Source: Mermis nigrescens (taxonomy: Eukaryota; Nematoda; Enoplea; Mermithida; Mermithidae). From it: 64,000 bases of DNA. Below are positions 1 to 12,719 of this stretch, piece after piece. The notes under the pieces are model-generated. The model searched no databases and was not told the DNA's origin. It saw only the letters and a list, made by a program, of their open reading frames with translations. Each line of letters begins with the position of its first letter. Position 1 is the stretch's first letter. The stretch is taken from contig JAVLUZ010000154.1 in assembly GCA_036768485.1 (NCBI GenBank), positions 1,565,308 to 1,629,307 on the forward strand, written 5' to 3'. Made by a program: the position numbers and the translations under genes.

Positions 1-423
1 CCCGGGGAGTCAGCTAGACCAGTACTGTCCGGCGATTTTGAGCAAACAGGTCTTGTTCTGCATCATTTTTGACATCAAAATCAGTAAAAATATCATAATT
101 TTTCCGGCGCTTCGCGCCAGATTAGTACTTTTAAGTACTTTTTACTCAAAAAGCGCCCAAAATTGATAAATTATCGCATTTTTTAGTGTTAAAAGTGATA
201 TAATGCAGTCAAAAATGGACTAAAAATGCTTTTAAAATGTGTTATTAACACGAAAAAACGTTTTATAGGCTATTTTGACCATTTTGATCATTAAAAACAG
301 CAAAAATAATCGTGAACGATAAATTAACTGTTTTGTATTTTTGGCATTTCACCCCCCCCCCCCTGCCGACCCTGACCTTGTGCACCTATGGTGCATACCC
401 CCCAACCCCCACGCCCGGGTGTG
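1..423 (+). repeat. Family 1 copy (1-390), truncated by the window, within the right end of a CATACGTGGGC-family element
   Basis: 1-390 matches 1440-1803 throughout, including a run of about 13 C. 391-423 (GTGCATACCCCCC...GGGTGTG) is the right end of a small hAT copy, which suggests that family 1 was inserted into it. Confidence 0.65.
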
Positions 424-854
424 CTGTACACCTTTCATTTGCATAATCCTTTCATAGGTATATCTAATGATAGTATTAGTAATAAATTGATTTATTTGTC
501 CATAAAACATGAGCGTCGATCATATGAAATTAAGCGCAATAGATGTCTCAGCTAGTAAGCTGGAAAGTTGAATAAATTATAATATTTTTACCGAATAGTA
601 ACAATTGTGACGCCATCAGCAGTGATAACGATAGGAAAATTAAGTATTTATATATAGGTCTGAATATATCAAAAAATATCTAAAAATTGATTCATTGAAA
701 TTAATTTTTTTGGCTTATACGGTTTACTCATAGATTTACAAAAAAAAATCATGCCTTCTCAAACGTGCGCTGACTTAAGAAAACAAAAAAAAATTTCAGT
801 CGATCACACACAATTATTCAGAGGGTTATGAGGTTTTAAGGTTTCTATGTCTGA

Positions 855-2772
855 AAAGAGGAAGTGGTGTAGAATGGGGGAATTACCCTATGGTAAATTT
901 CGATAGGTTGCAAGATGCTGTTCAGCAACGTAAAATCGAGAAAGTCGAAGCATCGAGCCGATTCCTTCTATCTTTTGGCAGTTTATATCGTTTCATTGTT
1001 GGGAGTCAAAAAATTCAGCTTCGCGCATGATAAGTATTTTTTCAGTCTGAGACGTAAAAAAATTCCAAAAAAAGGATTTCATTTTCTGCTTAAATAGTGC
1101 AGGACGATGTGAAAAGACCAAAAACGTTATCTACCGTCCTCGCCTGTTTTCATATCTTTTTTAGATAGAAACAATTTTTCGGTTTTTTGGATTTACCCCC
1201 TAGCGAAAATCCCGGCAACGCTACGGGGACCAAAGGAAATTGTTTTTGGCAAAGACAGAAAAATTTCAGAGTAAAATATTTGGCAGCATGAGGTTGGTTA
1301 TATATAAGCCTATGCTGGAGTGCCAAAAGCCAATAAGCCTATCTAACCACGATGTGCCCCTCACTCGATTTGCTGGCCTAGATATCATATATGCACATAG
1401 GAGGGGTGAGGAGGGTATTACCCCCCCACCCTGAAGGGTCTGCCGGACAGGTACTGTCCGGCGATTTTTGAGCTGATGGAATGTTTTCCGCATCATTTTT
1501 GAGGTCAAAAGCAGTAAAAACGTCAAAATTTTTTGGGGTTTGGCGCCAGATTAGTACTTTTTACTCAAAAAAGCGCCCAAAATTGATAAAATATTGCATT
1601 TTTTAGTGTTAAAATGACATGATGCAGTCAAAATGGACTAAAAATTGCTTCTAAAATGCGATATTACCACGAAAAAACGTTTTATAGGCTATTTTGACCA
1701 TTTTGATCATTAAAACAGCAAAAATAATCGTGAACGATAAATTTACTGTTTTGTATTTTTAGAATTCCACCCTCCCCCCTGCCGACCCTGACCTTGTGAA
1801 CCTATACTATATATAGTTTTGTACTCCAGCTCAGATTTACGGATACGAAATCAAGTATGCTTACGTCTTAGTCCTCAAATAAAGGAAAATGATCAAAAAA
1901 ACCACAGCTTAGTATATGATTGAAAACACGTCTTAACACAACGGTTATAATGAGTTTGAACCCCATAAACCCCAGTCTTCGCGACCGGACAAACATTTTT
2001 TCACCATTAGAATCAGCGCACCGAAATGCATCAGAAAATACCTATGAAAGCTACGTACTTACTTATAATACTTTTATCAAAATCTACGATGTCTTATTCA
2101 CCAATTTAGCCAAAATTTTTGACTCATGATTTTCTGGTTTTACAAACATCTTTTGCTGTAATGTGTCTAAGCAAGCAGTATTAAAAATGGAAAATTGAAC
2201 GTTGCTTGCTTACGCCGCATTGCTCGATGATAGAAAAAGTAGTTTCGCTAGCAGTGATATTGTCCGGAAATAAATAACCACAATAGCGTCCAGGACAATG
2301 ATTCTTTGTCATATTTTACGTTTTGGAATAGAAATATTCGCTGTTTCTGAACAAAAATCAAGCATTTCAACGACGAATGTCAGAACTTTGTTCCATAGAA
2401 GTAGCCAGTATTTTCGAAAGGAGGAATCCTAAAAAATTATTTTCATCTAAAAAAATCTATAGAAATTGGAAGGCCATTAAATAACGCGTTTTTTTGGGCT
2501 TTTCACATCGTCTTGCACTGTTTATGCAATCGAAAAATTTGATCTTTTACATTTTTTGACGGTAAAAATGCGTATTATGCGCGCAAAGCGCTAATTTTTT
2601 GAATTTTCCTTAATTAAAACCAAAGAAGCTGCCAAAAGATAGAAGAAATCAGCGCGAAACGTCGACCTTTTCGATTTTACGTCGCAAAACAGCATCATGC
2701 AACAATATTACTCAGTCCTTGATCACGTCGATATTTTCCCCAGGGGGAGATTCCCCCTTTCCGCCACTGGCT
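855..2772. repeat. Foldback element with arms of about 220 bp, containing a family 1 copy
   Basis: Left arm 855-1125 and right arm 2495-2772 are reverse complements (landmarks TTCTATCTTTTGGCAG, GACGTAAAATCGA, GGGGGAAT). The right outer end reads CCGCCACTGG, a hAT-like terminus in reverse (AGTGGCGG). Confidence 0.65.
1386..1806 (+). mobile_element. 421-bp non-autonomous element (family 1)
   Basis: Flanks CTAGATAT / CTATATAT (7 of 8). It contains TACTGTCCGGCG near the left and GACCCTGACCTTGTG near the right. Copies with the same order lie at 1-390 and, inverted, at about 43042-43410. Confidence 0.65.
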
Positions 2773-3859
2773 ACGTCAGTGCTCTGTTCAGCCCTTAACA
2801 GTCTCTGGTTACCTGAACCGTTTGTCACTTTATCCACTAGCAATTTGATTCACAATTTGAACCAAATTCGAAATTTTTCAACAGAATAAACTCTAGTTCA
2901 TATGTTTAAGGCGTCTAAAAACGTTTAAAAATCGAATGCCAGCCAATATTGGAAAACGAGATTCCGTAGAAGATCCAACTGCACATCACATGTATACAGC
3001 GGTAGTCAGACTTACGGTCTAGTCTTTAAACGGCTTTTACATGCAAATTTTAGTTTAGTACTACGAAATGAGTAAGGCGTTCTGTCCGTTATTTTCAACC
3101 ATTACTAATGCACTTTAGCCAATTTTCAAAAAGAATAACTTTTAAATAAATATGGCGCAAAGCGCCGGAAAATTTTTTATATCATTACCATTTTAAGTCT
3201 AATTCGCGGTCTTTTTAATAGCTGACCTTATATAAAATTGTTATTATAGCTGTCCGAAATACAATTCTGAAATTATAAAGGTAGAGACCTAACTGAGGAC
3301 AAATAAAACAGAAATGTTTCACTTGTTTAACAAATGGTGTTTTAAGACAAATGATAACTGACAAAGTTACGGCGCGAAGTGCCAAAAAAATCTTGACTTT
3401 TTGTCTTTTAATCTAAATTTTGAGCTTGCATGTACATAATTAATTCGGCACAAACATTCAAAAAACTTAGTCTTATTTCATAGAAAGGTTCATCTATGCG
3501 AATTTATTTATTAAAATCTCAGCTAAACTATAAACCTTATGTACTTTTCGAAACTTTTTCACAATTAACGCTGCACACATTGCCAGTTTTGCTACTCATG
3601 TAGAACTTTAGATTAGAGGGGAAGTGTTAAATTCCTGTTTTTGGGGTCTAGGGTGGCACGCTCAAGCGCCCCCAACGGGATACAGAGCAGAGACAGGAAA
3701 ATTTTGCAAAATAAGCACCTAAACCTTGAATTGTAACATTAGATTTTTCATAAAGTCGTCTTAATATTGGTTCTGAATTCAGCGGATGAATAGAAGAAAT
3801 TCCAGTCGCTTCGACGAACACACATACGTGATGAAAAAAGAAGACGCATTAATAAAAGT

Positions 3860-4395
3860 AAGACGATTTAAGCATACACTGAACAAAAGACTTAATAGTC
3901 GACACAATAAAAAAACACAAAATGCAAGAACAAGAAAGTCGACAAAAGCGGGGTAAAACGCAAAGGCAATACGTGGATTTGTTTCAATCTGGTAAGAAAA
4001 ATATGCCTATTAGGTGTATACTAACAACTTGTTTAGGTAGAGAATTTTAAACTGAGATAACTGAGATAACTCGATTATAAAAGTCAAATTTTCTGCAATT
4101 TGTATTTGATCGATGAACAAAAAGTTGCTTATTAATCGATTTGATTCATTTCAATTTGGAGAAAACGTCAGAAGGCAGAATGTGGTGTCTTCTAATAATA
4201 GAAAACGCTAACATAAGGTCGTTATACAGACGCCGTAATTGAAGTTTTTCTAATCCAAGTTAAATCAATCTCTGATAGACTTTAATCCTTAAAAAGCCGT
4301 TTGGTGAATCTTCGTTGTACCTTCTCGATGGACTCAATGTCACAATGAAAGTAAATTTTCCAAACGACCGATCCGTATTCCAACACAAAACGTAC
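3860..4395 (-). pseudogene. LINE reverse transcriptase remnant, second copy
   Basis: Reads VLEYGSVVWKIYFHCDIESI and EKVQRRFTKRLF, then frame-shifted sequence parallel to that at 7195-7500. Same LINE family, 5'-truncated and decayed. Confidence 0.72.
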
Positions 4396-5579
4396 AACCT
4401 GGCGCGAAGTGCGGAAATGCGGAAATTTTCTAATATTTACATGCCAGAATGACTAAAAAGATTCTTAAAGCGCAAGAGATGCGAATTTGTGTCATGCTAT
4501 CAGGCCCGAATCCAGGATTTGGTTTCGGGCAGGAGCATGACCACAATTTCTCAAAAACATAAGGGGGAACCAAACGATGAATTAAAAAAGACGTTTTACG
4601 ACCAATAGATCTGACACTTTGTAAATTTAGCCGCTCAGATGCCTTAAATATGGTGATAATACAATGGACACCCTCATGAACAAATCGCATTTTGAGCATA
4701 AAATCTGTGCAGAACAGTAGACAAAGATGCAAAATACGCTATAGATTGTTTAAAGATTAAAAATGGAGTGTTCAAACCGCGCGCACTGACTCTATTTATA
4801 ATTTTGAAATTCGGCACGAAGCGCAGAGAATTTTTTGCGATTTTGGACTAAAAAAGCAAAAACGGGGGAGTGAAGGAAAAAATCATTCTTATATTTCATT
4901 TCGGGGGCAGGTGCCCCTCTATCTCTTCTGGATAGGGGCCTGCATGCTATGCAGCTTTTAAAGAAGACACGAAGGACACGAATGTCCTACATACCTTTGA
5001 ATTTCATGGACTAGAAATATTTGAAAGTACGTAATCTTCTCGTGGTGACGGAAAATTTGTAGCTCTTTGTTGCCATTAAGCTAAAATAGTAGCTGAAAGT
5101 ACATACCTAGAAGAAATTGACGCGAAGCGCCGAATTTCTTCAGTTTATTCTCAAAAGTCAACGACGGAACAGCATTGCCTAACAGCACAGCTCCACTTCA
5201 AAAAATTTGGAAATTTTTCTAGGGGATTCCCAGCCTCCCACCATTGGTCACGACAAGACTGACCGCACTTTGCAGGTACCTAGGTGTTGTGCAAGAAATA
5301 GTAAAGTTACGACCTTTCATCTTGGTCAACCAGTAGTTGCTAATAAATGTGCAGTAACCGAACCGAGACGTTGGGAATATCAATAAAAAGCATCAAATAG
5401 AATCGAACCGGCGGCCGGAAAATTTTGAAACTTCACCTTTCTAAAATACATTTTGCAATAAAATCTCAAGACCTCAAAAATTCCTTAAAACCCCAAAAAT
5501 TCTTAAAAACTTCAAAAAAATTTTGAAAACTTTAACAGAAACCTCAAAATTTGACGTAAAACCTCACAGTTGGCAAGTG

Positions 5580-6615
5580 GCAACCTGACGGCTGACGGAG
5601 AGCATCTTTTTTCCACTTTTTGGTCTATTTGTCAACTAAAATTTTAGGAAAATGGAAAAAAAATTTTGGGCTTGGTTGGCATTTGTGGGAAATTTTTGTA
5701 ATGTTAGAAATGCGTTTTAGAGAGGTAAAACTTCAAAAATTTTTACTTGCTATTAATTTTTAAGCCGCGCCGCACCAATTGCAGCATTTTTGTTGACAAT
5801 CTGATCTAGAAACTTCACTACGATTGAAAATCTTTATCTTCTGCACGGATTTGGTTAGTTTTTTGTCATGCAAAAATGCGTTTTAGAGAGGTGAAACTAC
5901 AAAAATTTTTCGGCGCTTCGCGCCGAATAGATTGAATTCTTACTTGTTATTAATCTTTAAGCCGCGCCAATTGGAACTTCACTACGATTGAAAATTCTTA
6001 TCCTCTGCACGGATTTGGTCAGTTAATGCAAAAATGCGTTTTAGAGAGGTAAAACTGCAACAAATTTTCGGCGCTTTGCGCTGAATTGATTAATTCTTAC
6101 TTGTTAGTAATGTTTAAGCCGCGCCGCGCCAATTGCAGCATTTTTATCGACAATCTGGTCCTAGGACTTTACTACGATTGAAAAACCTCACCTTCTGCAT
6201 GGATTTGGTTAGTTTTTGTAATGCAAAAATGCGTTTTAGAGAGCTGAAATTACAAAATTTTCTGGCGCTTCGCGCCATTTAATAAATTAGTTTTAATTGT
6301 CAAAAGCGACTTCAGAATTGGCTAAAATGCTTTACTGAAGGAAGGAAATTCATGTTTCAACAGAAATAACATATACTGATCGTGATATTTCTTGTAGAGC
6401 GCGAAATTTTTGTGCAAAAAGTGCATCAAACACCGCTATTGCATGTGTACATAGGATTTTCTACTTAAAAAAGCACTGATTTTTCAACCCGGGCGCTCTA
6501 TTTTTAATATTTTAGACCTCCAAAAAAGGTGGAAAAAGGTCGGAAAAAAAGGAAAAAAATTTTGGGTCCGGTCCGGTCTATAATGTCAACCAAATCGCTG
6601 GGGAAAAAAACGGTG
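5580..6615 (+). repeat. 1-kb inverted-repeat family, copy A
   Basis: Matches 7835-9250 in reverse complement. It contains four diverged units around ATGCAAAAATGCGTTTTAGA, each followed by a GCGCTTCGCGCC-like hairpin and CGCGCCAATTG. Its own ends (GGTCTATTTGTCAAC / GTTGACATTATAGACC type) are weak inverted repeats. Confidence 0.75.
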
Positions 6616-7194
6616 ACGGGGGAGACGATATTCTGTCGGTTGATCGTTCCATCTCGTCTCGTTTTCAGTGTTGCCAGGTCAAAATTTTAAAAACTACCAC
6701 TTTTTTCCCAGAAAACTACCAACTTTCAGAAAAACTACAAAGAAACTACCTCATTCAAAAACACTAATGTTCAAAACTTTCTAGCAGTCCAAGCATCTTT
6801 ATTCTGCTCAACAGAATACAATTTATGTAGGAGATATAAATTTTTCATTGAAGAATATTGAGAAAAATAAATTCATTTATAATAAAGGAAAGGATCAAAA
6901 AGGTTATGTACAGTGCAAAGTGCTATCATGTTATTTAGGTAATAAGCGATAAACAAGTACGAAGAGAGAGAGAATACAAATACAAATACAAATTTTATTC
7001 GCTGATCCGTCAACAAACCAAGTAGCATTAATACATTGATAAGTAACAAAAAAAGATAAAATATAAACATACACAGAAAGACATCTTAATAAAATCATAA
7101 ATAGTCGAGGAAAGCGGGATAACTTAGGCAGTACATGAACTGCGCTTATTTACGCCCCTGACCCTCTCTAATCTATTAAAGAAAACATGTCTAT

Positions 7195-7800
7195 TTGGAG
7201 CACTTATAACATCTTCAGGTAGAGAATTCCAATTGGAGATTTACTCGATAACAAAATTCAAATTTTCTGCAGTTTTTGTTTGCCCGATCAACAAAAATCT
7301 TACAAGAATTCATTGCTCGATTTGAATTAGTAATAAATGTAAAGAAATCCTCAAAAAGCAGAATATTAAATCTAATAATAGAAAAGCTAAAGTGAGGTCA
7401 TCAGATAAACGCCTTAATTCCAGTCTTTCTGATCCAAGTTGAACCAATCTCTGATTATATGGAAGACTTTTATCATTGGAAAGTCATTTTGTAAACCTAC
7501 ACTGGACACCCTCAATGGAATCTGTGTTGCAATATAGAAAAGGGTTCCAAACAACCAATCCGTATTCAAGTACAGGTCTCACATATACTAATACTAATAC
7601 TAATACTTTATTCGGAATAAGTAACAAAGGCTTTACAAAGTAAAGATTTATCTCTAGAAACAAAACTGCGTAAGATTAAATGGCCTGACTGCAATCCTTT
7701 TTTCACAATATTTTCACAGTGTGATCTAGAAGTAAAGTCAGAGTTCAGAAAGACACATAAATCTTTAATGCACGTCGTATTGAGGAACAAGATGAAATCA
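7195..7800 (-). pseudogene. LINE (CR1/Jockey-like) reverse transcriptase remnant
   Basis: The minus strand reads IKDLCVFLNSDFTSRSHCEN and SLLCKAFVTY, then, after a 30-bp (TATTAG)n insertion, YVRPVLEYGLVVWNP and IEGVQCRFTK with stops. KDLG-V-L...H, (Y)VRP-ILEYG-VVW-P and IE-VQRRFTK are the conserved tail of non-LTR retrotransposon RT. The 3' end lies near 6977, where the strand shows a short TTTGTA repeat tail. Confidence 0.75.
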
Positions 7801-7834
7801 CTTAAGTACGTCTATTTAGTTAAGTTTGTGTGGC

Positions 7835-9250
7835 ATGACCGTGCTGGCTGGGACCACCATTTCTTTTCCAAGCGATTTAGTTGACATTATAGACCAGCGG
7901 ACCCAAAATTTTTTCCACTTTTTCCGACCTTTTTCCACGTTTTTTGGAAGGTCTAGAAACGTTAAAAATAGAGCGCTTGTGTTAAAAAATCAGTTTTCTT
8001 TAAGTAGAAAAATCTATTTACACAAGGGTTGGCAAGGCTGGGTTTTTTGAACTTGGGTTTTTTTGTGGGTTTTTTGGGTGCAAGAAATCGTTGGGTTTAT
8101 GGTTTTTTGGGTTTTTTATCCACAGGTTAAGAATTTATTTGTAATGGAATTAAATACTGTGTATTGTCAATGTTTTTTGTATCATGGTTGTTCCTTCTAC
8201 AATTGCTTGCGATGCACGAGGTTAAGTGTCCATCCAATCTTATCCTCTTCTCCTTCCTGTTGCTGTTTTTCTCCTATAGTATATACTTTTCAAATGGGAA
8301 AAGCCGCCCAATAAAGGCTATGTGGCAATGTAGCATGGATTTTTCTACTAATATGGCAAATTTTTTTGTTTTTTTCTTGAAGCAGAGCAGAATTTATGAA
8401 GAAATTTCAATACTATGCATTTAAAAATTGCTCTGCCCAATTTTTCATTCTATTCACACAGCATGGATTGTGCTTGTGATGTGAATGACCAATTTTGTTG
8501 TTGAATTTTGTGTATTAGCTGAATAAAGTTGTTGTTTACTTGTTTTGCTTTGAGTCTTGAAGCTGTTGAAGTATTCTCAGCTACTATCTATAGCTCGAGC
8601 TAGAATTCTTTTAAAAAACCCATAAAAAACCCTTAAAAACCCAGAAAAAAACCAAAAAAAAATCCACAAAAAACCCAAAAAAGCCAAAAACCCAAAATTC
8701 GACATTTTCAAATCTGGGTTTTTTTCCATCCCTGATTTACACATGCAATAGCGGTGTTTGATTCGCTTTTTGTATAAAAATTTTGCGCTCTGCATGAAAT
8801 ATCACGATCAGTATACGTTATTTATGTTGAAACTTGAAATAAAAATGCTGCAATTGGCGTGGTACGGCTTAAAGATTAATAACAAGTGAGAATTAAATCA
8901 AAGCGCCGAAAAATTTTCGAAGTTTCACCTTTCTAAAACGCATTTTTGCATTACAAAAACAAGCCAAATCCGTGCAGAAGATAAGGATTTTCAATCGTAG
9001 TGAAGTTCCGTACCATATTGTCGATAAAAATGCTGCAACTGGCGCGGCGCGGCTTAAGGATTATTACCAAATCAGAATTAAATCAATTCAGCGCGAAGCG
9101 CCGAAAATTTTTTAAGTTTTACCTCCCTGGAAACGCATTTTTATCATTACAAAAATTTTCCACAAGTGCCGCCCAAGCCCAAAAATTTTTTCCATTTCCC
9201 AAAATTTTGGTTGACAAATAGAACAAAAAGTGGAAAAAAACGGCGGCTGG
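7835..9250 (-). repeat. 1-kb inverted-repeat family, copy B, split by a hAT element
   Basis: Reverse-complement copy of 5580-6615, interrupted at 8024-8734. It lies inside the 5-kb hAT element, while copy A lies outside it, so the two are separate insertions rather than arms of one foldback. Confidence 0.72.
8024..8734. mobile_element. hAT-type element with GGGTTTTTTG-rich ends
   Basis: Perfect 8-bp TSD ATTTACAC (8016-8023, 8735-8742). Ends AAGGGTTGG / CCATCCCTG. The terminal parts repeat GGGTTTTTTGG on the left and its complement on the right. It splits a sequence that is intact in the inverted sister copy at about 6440. Confidence 0.85.
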
Positions 9251-10029
9251 GACGCTTTGACATTAGAGCACTTATGGAGTTTAGGAGGACAAATTTTTCA
9301 AAATTTTTTTTTAAATTTTCTTACCAATTTTGATTAATTCGATTATGCTGATTCCAAATATGTTATTCATTTTGCTTGATGATGATTATTTTCTGAGATA
9401 TTCGATTTTTGAGGTCAAATTTTTCAAATTTTTTTTATTTTTGGTGAATTTTGATTGATTCGATCGTGCTGATTCCAAATATGCTGCTGGTTTTGCTTGG
9501 TAACGATTATTTCCAACGATATGAGATTTGAAAAATTTAAAAAAATTCATTAAACAGAGTCCCCGAGCAAAATAGATAGGCTAAACTTAAGAATATGGTA
9601 CTTTTAGAAAAGGAGCAAGACGAATATGGAATGCCAAAATTTTTTTGCTAAAATGGTAGAACATGATAAATTGAAGCGCGGAAAAAAAATTAGGTGAAAA
9701 TCTGAGCCATACTTGCAAAGTTGCAGGCAACTCTCGATTAGAGTGTTGGGTGGGACAATAAAACGGCTCGATCCAAGGACTTATATATTTGTCAGAAATA
9801 AATAATATGGGCTGAAATTACGGAAGGAAGCATAGCAATGAAGGAGGAAAATGAAAAAGGCGCGGAAAACTGTTTGAAATTTTAAGAAACTAAAAAAATT
9901 TTCATATCTTTTTGCATGTTTTTTCGGTTTTACTTGATAACATATACGAAAATCTGAGTTTTTGCTTTTATTATACTTAGGCTTAGGCTTAGTATATCTG
10001 TAAAGGTGTTTTAAGCTGCTTAGGTCGAG

Positions 10030-10160
10030 GTCGCTCCCGCTCAGGTCGATGTATAGATGCTTAGGTCGATGTATAGATGCTTAGGTCGATGTATATATAG
10101 ATGCTTAGGTCGATGTACAGATGCTTGAGTCGATGTAAAGATGCTTAGGTCGACGTAAAT
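10030..10160 (+). repeat. 20-bp tandem repeat
   Basis: About six units of AGGTCGATGTATAGATGCTT with small changes, inside the outer Merlin-type element. Confidence 0.85.
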
Positions 10161-10742
10161 TTGGTATCTACGAGTAATTCTGCATTCAGCTGTTGAATCT
10201 TCAAATACTTAGGTCGAGAAAATGCTTGAATAGGTCTAGAATAGGCTAATTAACGAAACCCATAGCTTTTGTAATATTGATCACAGACGGATAAAATTTC
10301 TTTTCCGCGCTTTCTTTCAACACGTTCCAAGTACTGAGCGAAAAATCCGCTCTTCTGAAGTTCATTTCTTCGTATTCTGAAAGTACCATATTCTTAAGTT
10401 ACTCCAAATAGATAATACATGTGACATGTGAGAATTAGCAAAAAAAGTTTGAAATTTTTGTCCTGAAAAATATCATACCGTTGGAAATAATCGTCACCAA
10501 GCAAAACCAGCAGCATATTTGGAATCAGCACGATCGAATCAATCAAAATTCACCAAAAAAATAAAAAAATTTGAAAAATTTACCCTCAAAAATCGAATAT
10601 CTCAGAAAATAATCATTACCAAGCAAAATAAATAACATATTTGGAATCAGCACGATCGAATCAATCAAAATTCACCAAGAAATAAAAAAAAATTTCTGAA
10701 AAATTTGCCCTCAAAAATCGAATATCTCAGAAAATAATCATC

Positions 10743-11346
10743 GGCACTTGTTTACTTTAGTCCCTATCGAATTTTTTCTACCTTTTTTAACGTTAGGGTA
10801 TATACAGCATTATGATATATTTATAATATGATATAATCCTTGATTTTCTTCAGGCTTTACTTACTATGGCTTTAAATTTCGACGTCCGTGGCTTTAAATT
10901 AGAGGATCTTAACTTACGCGCTACACTGGATGAAGAAACGACCGTTTCGTGGTGTCAAGACAGAGATCTCTTATGGCAATATCCGCAATGCCAGACTTGT
11001 GGTCAGCTCATGATCTTTCGGGAAGATCGAAAGACATTTCGCTGTCAACCATGTCGCAACGAACAATCTTTATGTTGGAATACGTTACATGGATGAAATA
11101 GATGTTTCCCTTACAACTTCGTTTTTATTCCTTATGAGAAGGTGGCTGAGCCGATTGGTAACGTGTTGCACTGTAGAGCAATAGGTCGGAGGGTCGAAAC
11201 CTGACGCCTGAAAGTTATTTTCTGTCTCGGGAAAAGTCGTTTGAAAACGCTGATGTTAAAAAAAGATGGAAAAAATTCACCCTGTATATACCCTAACGTT
11301 AAAAAAGATAGAAAAAATTCGATAGGGACTAAAGTAAATAAGTACC
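10743..11346 (+). mobile_element. Merlin-type element (inner) with transposase fragment
   Basis: Inverted repeats of about 60 bp starting GG(C/T)ACTT(G/A)TTTACTTTAG, and a perfect 8-bp TSD TAATCATC (10735-10742, 11347-11354). The uninterrupted target is seen elsewhere in the outer element's arms. It encodes the start of an ISXO2/Merlin transposase. Confidence 0.85.
10866..11096 (+). pseudogene. Merlin (ISXO2-like) transposase, N-terminal zinc-ribbon part
   Basis: Open from ATG for 76 codons. WCQDRDLLWQYPQCQTCGQL and then FRCQPCRNEQS form the C-x2-C...C-x2-C zinc ribbon seen at the N-terminus of IS1595/ISXO2-type transposases, to which Merlin belongs. The DDE catalytic domain is absent, as the element is only 604 bp. 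The intact reading frame in a deleted element suggests recent origin. Confidence 0.7.
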
Positions 11347-11717
11347 TAATCATCAACAAGCAAAATAAATAACATATTTAGAATCAGCATGATCGAATTA
11401 ATCAAAATTGGTAAAAAAATTTAAAAAAATTTCTGAAAAATTTGTCCTCCTAAACTCCATAAGTGCCGGCATTAGGCCAGGGTACGATTATTTTATGGAC
11501 CTTGCTACAGTAATTACGCTCCTTATACAATTATGAGCTGCTTTATAACTTGTGGATAAAATCTACCAAAAAACTACCAACTCGTTCAAAAACTACCATT
11601 TGAAACTACCAAAAGTAAGCAGTACAAAAAACATACCAAGTGCCTGAAAAAACTACCAAAATGGTACCAAAATTTTCCTACCAAAATGGTAGGAAAACTG
11701 GCAACACTGCTCGTTTT

Positions 11718-12719
11718 AATAAATTACAGTAAGAAGTTCTGATTTACGTAAATTGGGAAGCACATCTACGTGTGAAATTTTGCAAATGTTGACACATGCA
11801 AATTGCATAAACTCTTTGTAGCACGAGAATACAATATCCTCATTGCTGCAAGCCCCGATTTCTTTAAAATTTTGACATTGAATTTCTCTGGTAGACAGCT
11901 TATTAAAATTATCTGAACACATACGCATGTATGTACCTACATTAATTTCGGATTAGTTACATACATACATATTTACCCTCGTAATTTCAACTCAGAACAA
12001 GTGCCTGTACCTAAGTTTACTAAAAAGCTATCTGAAAAGTTAGCCTACATTGGAGAAAAAATTTATGTGCACTATCTACTTATCTATCTTTTTAACATTT
12101 TGAATGAAATTGCGCGATAAGAAAATGTCTTATTACTTTAGCACCCGATTTCTCTGTGGCGCGACGGAGTGACCCGAGCTCGGAAAAATCGGTGTTACAG
12201 TAATAAGTGCTTTTGATTATCGATCGTTTTCACGCACTACTATGTTGTACAGTTTTTACGCCAAGTTCGAGAGTGTAAACCGTTTAGCACAAAATCGATT
12301 TTTCGTCGAGAACATCGACCTTAAAGTTCGAAAAATTCCCAAATTTCGCGTAATCAGATGAATTCTTTAAAAAAGTGTTGGGTCAAGTGATTTTGAATGA
12401 AAGAATACATAATGAGACGCTCAAAAAAGTCTATTCCGTACGTAAAGGGTAAATTTTTGGACCTATTTTAGAAAGTTTTTAGAAAAGTTGGGCATCGCCC
12501 TCCATCCATGATCCGCCACTGATGATGAATGTCTGCACCAAGAGGTGGGCTTCTGAACAGGGTGCATGTGGAAGTGGACTTTGGGGAGTATATCCCTATA
12601 ATTGAAAAATGGAAAAGATTTTTGTGAAAAATGAGGAAAAATTATGGCCTTTAATCCGATAAAATGCGAATTTTTCTTTAGAAGTGCTTGATACTGACCA
12701 GAAGCTGCAGATTAACTTA
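11718..12719. other. No gene seen
   Basis: Single-copy-looking AT-rich sequence with scattered stops on both strands; TACATACATACAT near 11963. No splice-bounded exon was convincing. Confidence 0.5.

Larger units (their letters stand above)
9267..11467. mobile_element. Merlin-type element (outer)
   Basis: Long inverted repeats beginning (A/G)GCACTTATGGAGTTT and continuing into TAGGAGGACAAATTTTTC, flanked by GACATTAG / GGCATTAG (7 of 8). The arms hold two diverged units each of an A/T-rich 130-bp motif (GATTCCAAATATG). The middle carries a 20-bp tandem repeat and the inner Merlin copy. Confidence 0.72.
6666..11709. mobile_element. 5-kb hAT-type element, host to several nested insertions
   Basis: Ends CAGTGTTGCCAG and CTGGCAACACTG, flanked by a perfect 8-bp duplication CTCGTTTT (6658-6665, 11710-11717). 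Subterminal tracts at both ends repeat AAACTACCA. The interior holds LINE debris, one copy of a 1-kb inverted-repeat family with its own hAT insertion, and two nested Merlin-type elements. No hAT transposase frame is visible. Confidence 0.82.

Noticed and set aside
4430..4732. 100-codon open frame on the minus strand
   Set aside because: No recognised motif, lies beside LINE debris and a hairpin-bearing repeat, and has no splice or start context.
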